A stretch of DNA of 44,826 bases, taken from contig CAMDAF010000019.1 in the NCBI GenBank assembly GCA_945888525.1, positions 1-44,826 of the forward strand, written 5' to 3'. Positions 1 through 7,884 of the stretch are shown here, one piece after another. The translations under genes and the position numbers were made by a program. Numbering within the stretch: position 1 is the stretch's first letter; the number at the start of each line of letters is the position of its first letter. Source of the DNA: Chitinophaga pinensis. GTDB lineage: Bacteria; Bacteroidota; Bacteroidia; NS11-12g; UBA955. The notes beneath the pieces are model-generated. The model saw only the letters and a program-made list of their open reading frames with translations. It was not told where the DNA came from and did no database searches.

Positions 1-620
1 GGACTGTTGGTGTTCGTTGTACGCATTGTGTTGCCACTGATGGTACAAAAGTTACCATGACCAGTAGAACTTGTAGCAGTCATTGAAGTTGAAGAATTTG
101 AAAACGCTACATAAGCACCGCCTGAAGTTGTTGCAGAGGTTAATGAAGTAAATTCGATGATACCATTTGAAATGGTGTTGTAATCTGAACCATTAAACAA
201 TCTGTAACCTTGAACGTACTGACTTGTGCTGGTGTTTCTAACTACTACTTTATCGAAAGTAAAATAGTCGGCACCGCTTAACAAGATAACAGCATCAGAT
301 ACACCAACAGATAAAATTTTGTTGTTACCATTAATGGTAACCTTGTTGGTTGATGATGTTCCAGTGATTGCGCCAAAGTTGATTTGAGCGGTCTCAGTGT
401 TGTCGGTCATTACATTGACTGTAACAGCTCCATTGACACCATTTGTGGTAATGGAATTTCTGAAAGCAAGCCAAGTAGCAAAGTTGGTTCCGCTCGTTGC
501 TGCTGTGTTGTCGATGGTGTAAGTACCAGACAACTGTGCATAAGCCGAGCTCATGAATGCCGCACAGAATAGTGTGAAGACTATTCGAAGGAATTTTTGT
601 GGTTTGTAAATTTTTCTCAT
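1..620 (-). CDS. Secreted surface protein, 5' part only (likely T9SS cargo, beta-rich)
   Basis: The frame is open from an ATG at 620-618 to the window edge, giving about 206 residues with no stop. Residues 1-30 form a signal peptide: basic start (MRKIYKPQKF), hydrophobic core, and a cut after AYAQ. The mature part is rich in Thr, Ser, Asn, Gly and Val with short alternating strands, like the repetitive beta-helix or adhesin-like proteins that Bacteroidota export. A consensus promoter lies 43 bases upstream (663-693). The C-terminus, where a T9SS sorting domain would be, is outside the window, so export by T9SS is inference. No family can be named from this part. Confidence 0.85.
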   Translation of the reverse strand, partial: MRKIYKPQKFLRIVFTLFCAAFMSSAYAQLSGTYTIDNTAATSGTNFATWLAFRNSITTNGVNGAVTVNVMTDNTETAQINFGAITGTSSTNKVTINGNNKILSVGVSDAVILLSGADYFTFDKVVVRNTSTSQYVQGYRLFNGSDYNTISNGIIEFTSLTSATTSGGAYVAFSNSSTSMTATSSTGHGNFCTISGNTMRTTNTNS

Positions 621-662
621 AATTAATAAAATTTATATTGATTTTTTATTATTTTAACACTC

Positions 663-693
663 CAAATATATAAACGATTTTTGAAACGCCAAA
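663..693 (-). promoter_or_regulatory. Promoter of the surface-protein gene
   Basis: On the minus strand TTTG (693-690), 19 bases, then TATATTTG (670-663). This matches the Bacteroidota consensus TTTG-N19-TAnnTTTG exactly. It would give a leader of about 40 bases. Confidence 0.8.
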
Positions 694-733
694 CAATTTC
701 ATAAAATACTCTACTTTTTTTGGTAATAATTTT

Positions 734-2809
734 TTAAAATCGACAAATGATTCGAAATCTATTTGAAATATTTATTTTTTTGCCATAAACATTGCAAAGC
801 TCCTTGTTTATGCTTTCTCTTTTTCTCTTCAATATTTTATGGCTGATTATCAAATTATTAGCACTTATTTTTGGTCTATATAATTGTTTTTTTTCTTCAC
901 CTTGGATTATGCAATACACTTTGCTTTGTCCACTTAAGTGTGCAGTATTTTGCATTGTCACAATTCTGTCAAAAAATTGAAATCCAAGTGCTTGAATTGA
1001 TCTAAAATTTGTTGATGTAAATGTATCTTTTTCTTGAATCATATATTTTGACTTTGTATTGTTTTTTAAAAAGAACCTATTTAAGTCATTTTTTATGCTT
1101 TTTTGGGTAAAACTCAAAGAATCTCCATAAACGAATGCTTTTTCACCATCCACGCAGACATAGATGTCTGCATTCTTAAAACCCATCAAACAAATGAACC
1201 TCTGTCTATTGCATTTTTCTTTCAAATAGTATTGATATGGTTTTAGAATCGAAAGCGCAAGAAGAATCAGAATTAAACTTGTTTTGGTTTTAAAGTAAAA
1301 AAAGTAAAGACTTAAAATGATTATGAGGTAAAGAATAATCAATTCAATGAATTCGATGTTTATATTTTCAATGACAGAATATGGCAATTGATCGGTCCAC
1401 TGCATAAATTTATCGTTGTAGTAAATTAAACGGTCTATGATTTTGCCAATATTAAAAGAAATCAAAGGGATGCTTGAAAATGGGAATATGGCCAGAATGA
1501 GAAATATAATTAACGTGTAAACTGGAATCACAATCAAATTGCTCAATATGAAATAACTTGGAAATTGATTGAAATAGAATATGCTGATTGGAAACGTCAG
1601 TATCTGGGCGCACAAGCTTACATTAATTAAATCTAAAACGGCTACCATCACTTTTGATTTATGTCTGTATGCTGCTCTAATTTTTGAATATGATACAACA
1701 ATTCCTAATACGGCTAAATAGGAGAGCTGGAATCCAGTGTCGAAAAAATAGTTTGGTTCGTATGCTAGCATTAAAAATGCTGATGAGAATATTGTATTCA
1801 GCGGGTTTGCGTCTTTGTTTACAATTTTCCCAATCGAAATTAAACTAAACATAACTGCGGCTCTAACAACTGAAGCTGACAGTCCTGACATTACAGCATA
1901 GAACCATAAGCAAGATAAAATTATCAGTGTTTTATACACCGCACCTCTTTTGATTTTATTCAAAAAGCCGAACAGAAAGTTTAGAATGCTAAAAATCAAT
2001 CCAGCATGCATGCCACTAACAGCCAGAATGTGCAAGGTTCCTGTTCTGGTAAAAATTAAATTAGTTTCCTCGTTTAAATCTGATTTATAACCCAATATCA
2101 GGGCCTCAGAGATGCCGTATGACATTTTATTTGGAATGTTATTTCTAATAATTTTTAAACAGTAGTCGCGGTATTTATAGGCTGACTTTTTTATGTGGTA
2201 GGCGTATTCATTGGTTTTGATCAGTTTATTGCCTTGGGTATTTATGGTGTATAGAATTTGTTTTCTCTTCAGATACGTTTGGTAATTAAAAGTACCGGGG
2301 TTATCTGAATGTTCCGGCTTCAATAAACTGGCTTTTAAGATGAAGTTTTCGCCTATGCTTGGTATGCTATAATTGCTATCAATTTTTAAATTTATAAGGA
2401 CTAGGCCACTGCAATTTATTTTTAAAAAAGAGGAGTCAAAAACCTGCTTAACCTCAGCCGTTATTTTGATCTTGTCATTTTTAGATTCTGAAACATCTGT
2501 AATTTCAACTTGTAAAGATCGAATGCCTTCGATTTTTGAATAATGGGTGTTTGAAACATTGGCTTGAGAAAAATGAGATCTGAATATCCCCACAGTGAGG
2601 AAAAGCAATGAAATGGCTAATGAGATCCATGCTTTTTGCTTGAATTTAAACTGAATTTTTAGCTTACTTGTTATAAGCAAATATGTACCTGCCAATGCTG
2701 TCAGCAAGTATGCGAAGGGTAGAGTTCCCGGAAAACAATTGTAAACGACTATACCAATGGTGAACGGAATCAATAACCTGGCAAATGGTATACTATGCCA
2801 GTTGATCAT
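734..2809 (-). CDS. comEC: ComEC/Rec2 family competence membrane protein
   Basis: Forms the inner-membrane channel that takes up single-stranded DNA during natural transformation. At 691 residues it has N-terminal membrane segments, then a DUF4131-type soluble region (about 85-200), then the Competence domain with the diagnostic HILAVSGMHAG near residue 258, followed by many hydrophobic helices to about 525. The C-terminal 150 residues keep the start of a metallo-beta-lactamase-like region but show no HxHxDH zinc motif, so any nuclease activity is probably absent, as in some other Bacteroidota homologues. It lies 8 bases after the EPI-repeat gene and is probably cotranscribed with it. Confidence 0.92.
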   Translation of the reverse strand: MINWHSIPFARLLIPFTIGIVVYNCFPGTLPFAYLLTALAGTYLLITSKLKIQFKFKQKAWISLAISLLFLTVGIFRSHFSQANVSNTHYSKIEGIRSLQVEITDVSESKNDKIKITAEVKQVFDSSFLKINCSGLVLINLKIDSNYSIPSIGENFILKASLLKPEHSDNPGTFNYQTYLKRKQILYTINTQGNKLIKTNEYAYHIKKSAYKYRDYCLKIIRNNIPNKMSYGISEALILGYKSDLNEETNLIFTRTGTLHILAVSGMHAGLIFSILNFLFGFLNKIKRGAVYKTLIILSCLWFYAVMSGLSASVVRAAVMFSLISIGKIVNKDANPLNTIFSSAFLMLAYEPNYFFDTGFQLSYLAVLGIVVSYSKIRAAYRHKSKVMVAVLDLINVSLCAQILTFPISIFYFNQFPSYFILSNLIVIPVYTLIIFLILAIFPFSSIPLISFNIGKIIDRLIYYNDKFMQWTDQLPYSVIENINIEFIELIILYLIIILSLYFFYFKTKTSLILILLALSILKPYQYYLKEKCNRQRFICLMGFKNADIYVCVDGEKAFVYGDSLSFTQKSIKNDLNRFFLKNNTKSKYMIQEKDTFTSTNFRSIQALGFQFFDRIVTMQNTAHLSGQSKVYCIIQGEEKKQLYRPKISANNLIISHKILKRKRESINKELCNVYGKKINISNRFRIICRF

Positions 2810-2817
2810 TTTAGTTT

Positions 2818-3639
2818 TTAATTAAATCTTCTTTTTATTAGGGCAAAAAATTCGGCAGCTAGTTGTTCGTGTTCATTCCAATCAAATTGATTGTTTATTT
2901 CATTTTCAATATAGTTGATCGCGCTAGGGTAGTTTTCAGCGCTTTGTATAGTATGGATGCAATTCTTGTATGCTTCACTGTTGCCATCGAACAAACCATT
3001 TATAAATTCAAATTTTTTGCCAATTGAAATTGCTTTTGCAAGATCTGAAATTGATGTTTCAGTAGACTTGTCTGCAAAATTGAGTACAGGTTGTTTGTTC
3101 TTAGAAATTTTTGAATTCACAGAGAATTCATCTGTTTCTTCTTCTTTGAATTTTGATGTTTGAATGCTTGGAGTCGTCTTTAAGGGTGTTTTTACAGCCT
3201 CTTCAATCATGCTTTCTTGATCAGGCTCTGCAAAAGTTTCAACTTCAATTTGAGCAATGGGTTCCTGAATAGGTGCTTCGGTTTTTTCAGCCCCTTTGAT
3301 TGGCTCTGCGATTGGCTCAACGATTGGCTCAAGGATTGGCTCAGTGATTGGCTCAACAATACTCGCTGGTTCAATATCCGGAATCTGAGTTTCAACAACC
3401 GTTTCAACTTGAACAGTAATTGGTTCATGCGGTTTTTGTATTTCCAACTTTGAAGCAATGTTTGATTCACTGACCTTTGTGCTTTGTATCCGCTTGGATA
3501 AATTAAAGCAATCAATGTTGTTTTGTTGAATCAAGGTTATGTAAAAATCAATATTGGTTCCGTTTTGGATTTCAATAATTGCTTTTTCCGAGGAATTTAA
3601 AAGTGATTTAATTTGATCGATGATTTCTTGCTGATTCAT
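2818..3639 (-). CDS. Uncharacterised protein with EPI repeats
   Basis: A 273-residue protein with three parts: an N-terminal helical segment (1-55), a Glu/Pro/Ile/Val-rich linker (about 70-150) carrying tandem EPI-x units, and a compact C-terminal domain (about 195-273) with a conserved look (FEFINGLFDGN..., ending FFALIKRRF). No signal peptide and no membrane segment, so it is likely cytoplasmic. I recall the C-terminal domain from other Bacteroidota hypothetical proteins but know no function. It sits just before comEC. The linker is encoded by a 12-bp tandem repeat, so its length may vary between strains. Confidence 0.85.
   Translation of the reverse strand: MNQQEIIDQIKSLLNSSEKAIIEIQNGTNIDFYITLIQQNNIDCFNLSKRIQSTKVSESNIASKLEIQKPHEPITVQVETVVETQIPDIEPASIVEPITEPILEPIVEPIAEPIKGAEKTEAPIQEPIAQIEVETFAEPDQESMIEEAVKTPLKTTPSIQTSKFKEEETDEFSVNSKISKNKQPVLNFADKSTETSISDLAKAISIGKKFEFINGLFDGNSEAYKNCIHTIQSAENYPSAINYIENEINNQFDWNEHEQLAAEFFALIKRRFN
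3298..3357. repeat. 12-bp tandem repeat, five units
   Basis: Five consecutive 12-base units begin GATTGGCTC and differ only in the last three bases (TGC, AAC, AAG, AGT, AAC). On the coding (minus) strand each unit encodes x-EPI. The unit is a multiple of three, so gain or loss of units would keep the frame. Confidence 0.9.
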
Positions 3640-3661
3640 GTAATATGGGCTAAATGCAATT

Positions 3662-3692
3662 CAATAATAATATTTTTTTCTCGATTTTGAAA
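3662..3692 (-). promoter_or_regulatory. Probable promoter of the EPI-repeat gene and comEC
   Basis: On the minus strand TTTC (3692-3689), 19 bases, then TATTATTG (3669-3662). Each box has one mismatch to TTTG/TAnnTTTG. The leader would be about 17 bases. Confidence 0.4.
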
Positions 3693-3708
3693 ATACTTTC
3701 AAATATTT

Positions 3709-3739
3709 TTTGAGGCTAAAATATTTTTGAGCAAATTTG
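3709..3739 (+). promoter_or_regulatory. Promoter of tdk
   Basis: TTTG (3709-3712), exactly 19 bases, then CAAATTTG (3732-3739), one mismatch from TAnnTTTG. The ATG at 3751 follows 11 bases later, so the leader is very short. Confidence 0.65.
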
Positions 3740-3750
3740 CCTTCACATAG

Positions 3751-4299
3751 ATGTCAAACAAAGGAAAACTAAGGATTTATTATGGCTGCATGTTTGCAGG
3801 AAAAACAAGTGCACTCATTCAATACATAAGTGAACGCAATTTAAAATCCAATGAATTTATCGTTTTTAAACCAGCGGTTGATGTTCGCGCTGGAAAATCC
3901 GTTATTGCTACCCACGACGGAAAAACACATGAGTGCATTGTATTTGAAAATGAAATGGAATTGTTTGATTTTATAACACCATTTACCAAATTGATTGCAA
4001 TCGATGAGGCTCAATTCTTCAATAAAGTTATTTTAAGTGATATAAAAAGAATAATCGGAAAGGGCATTGAAGTTGTTGCGGCAGGTTTGGATAAAGATTA
4101 TTTGGGCAGGCCATTTGGTTTAATTCCAGCTCTAATGGAGTTGGCAGATGAAAACATTCAGCTTCAAGCAAGCTGCGCATTGTGCGGGGGCCAAGCCGAA
4201 TACACCTACAGAAAAGTAGACAATAAAGTTTTGGTGTTAATTGGTCATTCGGATCATTATGAACCAAGGTGCGAAAAGTGCTTTAAAGAAAAGCAATAA
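3751..4299 (+). CDS. tdk: Thymidine kinase, type II
   Basis: Phosphorylates thymidine to dTMP in the salvage pathway. At 182 residues it is close to the usual bacterial length. The P-loop GCMFAGKTS is at 12-20 and the catalytic Glu lies in LIAIDEAQFF (E86). A structural zinc site is formed by C142/C145 and C174/C177. The short ATG start is supported by a promoter 11 bases upstream. It converges on nfu with only 6 bases between stop codons, and the 6-bp AAAAGC/GCTTTT hairpin around its stop is too weak to call a terminator. Confidence 0.95.
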   Translation: MSNKGKLRIYYGCMFAGKTSALIQYISERNLKSNEFIVFKPAVDVRAGKSVIATHDGKTHECIVFENEMELFDFITPFTKLIAIDEAQFFNKVILSDIKRIIGKGIEVVAAGLDKDYLGRPFGLIPALMELADENIQLQASCALCGGQAEYTYRKVDNKVLVLIGHSDHYEPRCEKCFKEKQ

Positions 4300-4305
4300 A
4301 GCTTT

Positions 4306-4539
4306 TTAATCAATGGCTACAACTGAAGTGACTTCAGGTAGAACTTTTTTAATGGCCTCTTCGATGCCAGCTTTCATCGTCATGTGGCTCATTGAACAGC
4401 CGCTGCAAGCCCCTAAAAGCTTTAGGGTTACAACATTGTTTTCATCAATATTGACAAGCTCAACATTGCCACCGTCCATTTTAAGGAATGGTCTTACTGA
4501 ATTAAGTGCTTCTTCAATTTTTGATATTTTATTGGTCAT
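4306..4539 (-). CDS. NifU-like (Nfu) Fe-S scaffold/carrier protein
   Basis: A 77-residue protein consisting only of the Nfu domain. It carries the cluster-binding pair C45-x-x-C48 in LLGACSGCSM, and the N-terminal region keeps the usual VRPFLKMDGGNVEL pattern. Family members carry a transient [4Fe-4S] cluster between paired subunits and pass it to target enzymes. Its ATG overlaps the 3' end of mrp by 11 bases, which suggests coupled translation; the two work in the same pathway. Confidence 0.93.
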   Translation of the reverse strand: MTNKISKIEEALNSVRPFLKMDGGNVELVNIDENNVVTLKLLGACSGCSMSHMTMKAGIEEAIKKVLPEVTSVVAID

Positions 4540-5593
4540 TTTTATTGTTTGAATTGAGTATAGCTATCTGCTGAACCAATTTGCCCGCAATCTCTGCAAA
4601 AATTTTGACATTTTGAATTTCTGATATTTTTCCTGAATCTGCGTCTTCCATCATGTCTGTTCTAATTGGCAATTTGCCTAAAATCGAGGTTTCAAATTGT
4701 TTTGATAATTTCTCAGCCCCTCCTTGTCCAAATAGGTAATAGATCTCATCTGGTTTTTGTGGGGGCGTAAAGAATGACATGTTTTCAACTATACCTAAAA
4801 TAGGTACTTTAACGGCTTCCATTTTAAACATCGCGCATGCACGGCCTGCATCAGCAACTGCCAATTTCTGAGGTGTGCTTACAATGACAGCTCCTGTAAG
4901 TGGAAGATTCTGCACCAAGGTCAATTGAACATCGCCAGTTCCTGGAGGCAGGTCAACAATTAAGTAATCTAATTCACCCCAATTGACCCCATTCATAAAT
5001 TGTTTGATTGCAGAAGAAACCATCGGTCCTCGCCAAACGATTGCTTCATTTGGTTTTGATAAAAAACCTATCGAGAATAGTTTAATGTTGCTGGAAACAA
5101 CAGGTCTCATGAGTTCTTTTCCATTGACCATATCCATTTCTATAATGCCATTTTCAACCCCAAACAATATTGGAATTGAAGGGCCGTAGATGTCAGCATC
5201 TAAAATGCCTACTTTGGCTCCAGCAGCGTTTAGAACTGTTGCAATACCTGCTGCTACTGTAGACTTTCCAACTCCGCCTTTGCCACTAGCCACTGCTATA
5301 ATGTTTTTAACGCTAGGCATAACATCAGATATTCGGGTTTGTGTACTGACCTCCGAGGTCATCTTAATTTGAATTTCTTTTGCCTCTGGTATAAAATGTT
5401 GAATTGCATTTCTACAGGCATTTTCAAGCATCTCCTTCATAGGACAGGCAGGTGTTGTTAAATAAACCGAAAATGAAATATTGAATTCAGAAATAAGCAG
5501 ATCTCTAATCATGCCTAAAGTAACCAGGTCTTTTTTTAAGTCTGGGTCTTCAACATTTGATAAAGCGCTAAGAACAGTTGCTGATTTAATCAT
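4529..5593 (-). CDS. Mrp/ApbC P-loop ATPase, Fe-S cluster carrier
   Basis: 354 residues. An N-terminal MIP18/DUF59 domain (1-75) with the TTPACP motif precedes a Mrp/NBP35 ATPase. The deviant Walker A SGKGGVGKST is at about 103-112, followed by DADIYGPS and DLPPGTGD. The family loads and transfers Fe-S clusters in the cytoplasm. The C-terminal CxxC of many homologues is not obvious here: the region after ENMSFF reads TPPQKPDEIYYLFG, a form I associate with Bacteroidota. It overlaps DUF6787 by 8 bases upstream and nfu by 11 bases downstream. Confidence 0.93.
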   Translation of the reverse strand: MIKSATVLSALSNVEDPDLKKDLVTLGMIRDLLISEFNISFSVYLTTPACPMKEMLENACRNAIQHFIPEAKEIQIKMTSEVSTQTRISDVMPSVKNIIAVASGKGGVGKSTVAAGIATVLNAAGAKVGILDADIYGPSIPILFGVENGIIEMDMVNGKELMRPVVSSNIKLFSIGFLSKPNEAIVWRGPMVSSAIKQFMNGVNWGELDYLIVDLPPGTGDVQLTLVQNLPLTGAVIVSTPQKLAVADAGRACAMFKMEAVKVPILGIVENMSFFTPPQKPDEIYYLFGQGGAEKLSKQFETSILGKLPIRTDMMEDADSGKISEIQNVKIFAEIAGKLVQQIAILNSNNKNDQ

Positions 5594-5888
5594 TTTTTCT
5601 TTTTTTAAATAATCCTACAATTCTCTTGAAGAATTTTTTTTCAAAATCAAGGAAGAAATTAAATTGCCCAAACAAAAAACCGTAAGCCAAAAGCATGATA
5701 TTGTATATTGGTAACACAGCCAAATAGAATAATACTCTATGCGAACTTGACGAGTCATTTGAAATGCCAATTAAATGTTTTAAAACCACAATTGTACTTC
5801 CTGTACACGTAAATACAATTAAAATTAGCAATACCTGAACACCAGATTTTACATTCCAACGGTTTTTTAATTTTTCAATGAAAGACAA
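5586..5888 (-). CDS. DUF6787-type small membrane protein
   Basis: A 100-residue protein with two hydrophobic helices (about 17-38 and 50-75), basic at both ends (MSFIEKLKNRW at the start, KKFFKRIVGLFKKRKN at the end), with FGQFNFF between the second helix and the tail. This layout matches DUF6787 of Bacteroidota, whose function is unknown. The start codon is TTG (5888-5886); no ATG is available, and the TTG gives the family's usual N-terminus. It is the first gene of the Fe-S operon, with a good promoter 20 bases upstream. Confidence 0.75.
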   Translation of the reverse strand: MSFIEKLKNRWNVKSGVQVLLILIVFTCTGSTIVVLKHLIGISNDSSSSHRVLFYLAVLPIYNIMLLAYGFLFGQFNFFLDFEKKFFKRIVGLFKKRKND

Positions 5889-5907
5889 TTATAGAAAATT
5901 TGAGGCG

Positions 5908-5938
5908 CAAAACTAGGTCATTTTGCCTTAAATAGAAA
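5908..5938 (-). promoter_or_regulatory. Promoter of the DUF6787-mrp-nfu operon
   Basis: On the minus strand TTTC (5938-5935), 19 bases, then TAGTTTTG (5915-5908), a full TAnnTTTG. It gives a leader of about 15 bases and supports the TTG start at 5888. Confidence 0.7.
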
Positions 5939-5977
5939 ATCATTAGAATACAGAAAATGTGACAAGTGAGAATAATT

Positions 5978-7132
5978 TTATTTGCTGTCCCTATTAATGT
6001 CAAGTTTTAGAGAAAAAATATTGCTGTACAAAGCCGGACCATTTCCTGAAACCGCACTTAAATTGGTTAATGCATAGTCTAAGGTGAAATTTCCAAATGT
6101 AAATCCAATACCAACATTGGGCATAATTGATGCTGTTTGTTTTCCCTTGCTGTTGGAGTAATGTTGGAAATTGTTAAAACCAGTTCTGAAATACAATCGG
6201 TTTGCATCGCTTAAATTATAAGTTACCTCCGCTCCGCAATATGGATCAATACTTAAGAGATTTGATTTGATCAAAGTATTTCTTTTGCCATCAAGGGTAA
6301 TATTAGCATCTATTTCTGCTAGGAATGTCCAGTTGTCGCTTTCCCAAGTTTTTGCAAAACCACCCAATATTCTTGGCAGTGTAATCTCTAAAGTGCTTTT
6401 TGGTATGGCATTGCCTGTGGTAGCCAAAATGTCTTTTTGGGCATCAGTGAATGTGTATCTCCAACTATTAAATGTTGATGTTGCATCGCGAACAACAATG
6501 CCAAGTGACCAGTTTTTCTTAGTGTTGTCAAACTTTACACCTGCATCGAATCCAAAGCCTGTCGCTTTGGCAAATGGCCCTACTTTTCTGCTGATAATTT
6601 TCATGTTGCCTCCCCAAGAGAAATCTATATTTCTCATGCTTTTGAAATCGGCCGATTGCGCATAGGATACAATTGCCGCAAAATCTGTGGTGTTAAATGA
6701 ACTTACGCGGGTGTAATCAATTTCTCCATTTCTAATCAAATCAAATGTGTTGGCAATGCCATCGACGCCAAAACGCACCAAACTGATGCCAATTGCGCCT
6801 TTGTCGCCCGCTTTAGTTGCCCATGAACCATAGTCGTAATTTGCAATTCCCGCAAAGTAAGAGGCGTGCATTAACGCAACTTGAGCATTGCTTTTGATGC
6901 CGACCAAACCTGCTGGATTCCAATAGCCAGAGTACACATCATTTGTTGATGCAATCATGCACCCTCCCATGCCAAGCGATCGAGCACCCACACCTATTTG
7001 CAAAAATTCATTGCTGTATTTAGTTGCATTTTGGCTAAATCCATTAATTGTAAAGGAAAATAGAATGGTAACTAGAAGCTGGCTTTTCATAGGTCTATGC
7101 AAATGTCTTAAAAATAATTCACTTTTCTTCAT
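5978..7132 (-). CDS. PorV/PorQ family outer-membrane beta-barrel protein
   Basis: 384 residues with a signal peptide ending NGFSQ. The mature start carries the family signature: QIGVGARSLGMGG and then YSGYWNPAGL. The rest alternates Gly- and aromatic-rich strands as in a FadL-like barrel, ending in a barrel-type strand. PorV and PorQ family members act in type IX secretion, shuttling or anchoring cargo at the outer membrane; which subtype this is cannot be settled here. The ATG overlaps the stop of the AcpH-like gene by 4 bases. A second possible start, MKSQLLV (7090), would give a neater signal peptide. Confidence 0.85.
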   Translation of the reverse strand: MKKSELFLRHLHRPMKSQLLVTILFSFTINGFSQNATKYSNEFLQIGVGARSLGMGGCMIASTNDVYSGYWNPAGLVGIKSNAQVALMHASYFAGIANYDYGSWATKAGDKGAIGISLVRFGVDGIANTFDLIRNGEIDYTRVSSFNTTDFAAIVSYAQSADFKSMRNIDFSWGGNMKIISRKVGPFAKATGFGFDAGVKFDNTKKNWSLGIVVRDATSTFNSWRYTFTDAQKDILATTGNAIPKSTLEITLPRILGGFAKTWESDNWTFLAEIDANITLDGKRNTLIKSNLLSIDPYCGAEVTYNLSDANRLYFRTGFNNFQHYSNSKGKQTASIMPNVGIGFTFGNFTLDYALTNLSAVSGNGPALYSNIFSLKLDINRDSK

Positions 7133-7773
7133 GTTTTGACTTCAATGGCCAAATCGTTTAGATTTTCTTTGATAAAATACAGTATTTCTGGTAGTTTTTT
7201 CTGCAGTAAAACATTGTCCTCATTGGTCCACTCATAATCAATTCCTACTTTTTGATACACCCTGTTCAACGCAAAACAAATTTTTTCATTGTGTTGGTAT
7301 TCAAAAATAAACTTAGAATTGACAAACCGCTCAAATCCTATTTGGAAATTTTGAGTGTTGGGCAATCCTATCATTTTTAGAAAAAGACAAATTTCTTCTG
7401 GGTTAACGAGGGATAGGTCTTGGTAAAATTGCGCGCAAAGCCCATCATGCTCATCCATTAATACCCGGTCTAGTAAAATTTCCATTAGCAAGTGGTTTAA
7501 AAACCATTTGCGAGGCCAATTGCATTCTTTATCCAAAGTATTTGATAAAAACCCTGTGGTTTGTTTGAAAAATAGTGAATTGTGAAATTTTCGATCGCAT
7601 TCAAGATGGGTTAAACTCCCATCTGCAAGCGCAATGAATGCTGGTCTGTTAAATTTGCCAATGGGTTTGATGCGGGTATTGCAATAGCTTTTAACCAAAT
7701 CGGGTAATATTAGTCCAGTATTAAAGTAAGGGTTCTTGGTTTTATAGAAATAATAATGGGAAAGAAAATTCAT
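7129..7773 (-). CDS. AcpH-like (ACP phosphodiesterase-type) protein
   Basis: 214 residues, all-alpha in appearance, with no signal peptide. The N-terminus MNFLSHYYF resembles the MNFLAHLHL of AcpH (DUF479), and the later pattern of His and Asp residues (THLECDRKFHNS near 69, NHLLMEILLDR near 112) resembles that family's HD-like fold. AcpH removes phosphopantetheine from acyl carrier protein. Similarity is modest, so the function is a suggestion. It is the first gene of a pair with the PorV-like gene, with its own promoter at 7782-7789. Confidence 0.6.
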   Translation of the reverse strand: MNFLSHYYFYKTKNPYFNTGLILPDLVKSYCNTRIKPIGKFNRPAFIALADGSLTHLECDRKFHNSLFFKQTTGFLSNTLDKECNWPRKWFLNHLLMEILLDRVLMDEHDGLCAQFYQDLSLVNPEEICLFLKMIGLPNTQNFQIGFERFVNSKFIFEYQHNEKICFALNRVYQKVGIDYEWTNEDNVLLQKKLPEILYFIKENLNDLAIEVKT

Positions 7774-7781
7774 CGTTGCTA

Positions 7782-7789
7782 CAAACTTA
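7782..7789 (-). promoter_or_regulatory. -7 element of the AcpH-like gene
   Basis: Minus-strand TAAGTTTG, a full TAnnTTTG, 8 bases before the ATG at 7773. No clear TTTG lies at the 19-base distance. Confidence 0.5.
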
Positions 7790-7841
7790 TTGAAAATATT
7801 TAATTTCGCTTGTTTCCATGTGAAATTGTTTTCTTTTGGTT

Positions 7842-7849
7842 TATCTTTG
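7842..7849 (+). promoter_or_regulatory. -7 element of tyrS
   Basis: TATCTTTG, a full TAnnTTTG. Transcription would begin near 7855, downstream of the ATG at 7810, so the start at 7885 is favoured. The -33 box is weak. Confidence 0.55.
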
Positions 7850-7884
7850 CCTCTTATATATTCAAACCTGTTACGTCAAGATTT

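Noticed and set aside
324-341. Perfect 18-bp palindrome GTTACCATTAATGGTAAC inside the surface-protein gene.
   Set aside because: It lies in coding sequence for a Thr/Asn/Gly-rich stretch, which favours such patterns. Nothing nearby suggests a binding site.
3207-3515. Frame with SQSLSQSLSQ repeats on the minus strand, and a partner frame on the plus strand.
   Set aside because: These are the 12-bp repeat of the EPI gene read in other frames. The EPI frame has the conserved C-terminal domain and a promoter.
4290-4307. Possible terminator hairpin at the tdk/nfu junction.
   Set aside because: The stem is only 6 bp and A/T-rich, with the stop codon in the loop. It is too weak to call.
7810-7884. 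Upstream extension of tyrS by 25 residues from an ATG at 7810.
   Set aside because: The -7 element at 7842-7849 lies inside it, and the added residues do not match TyrRS.
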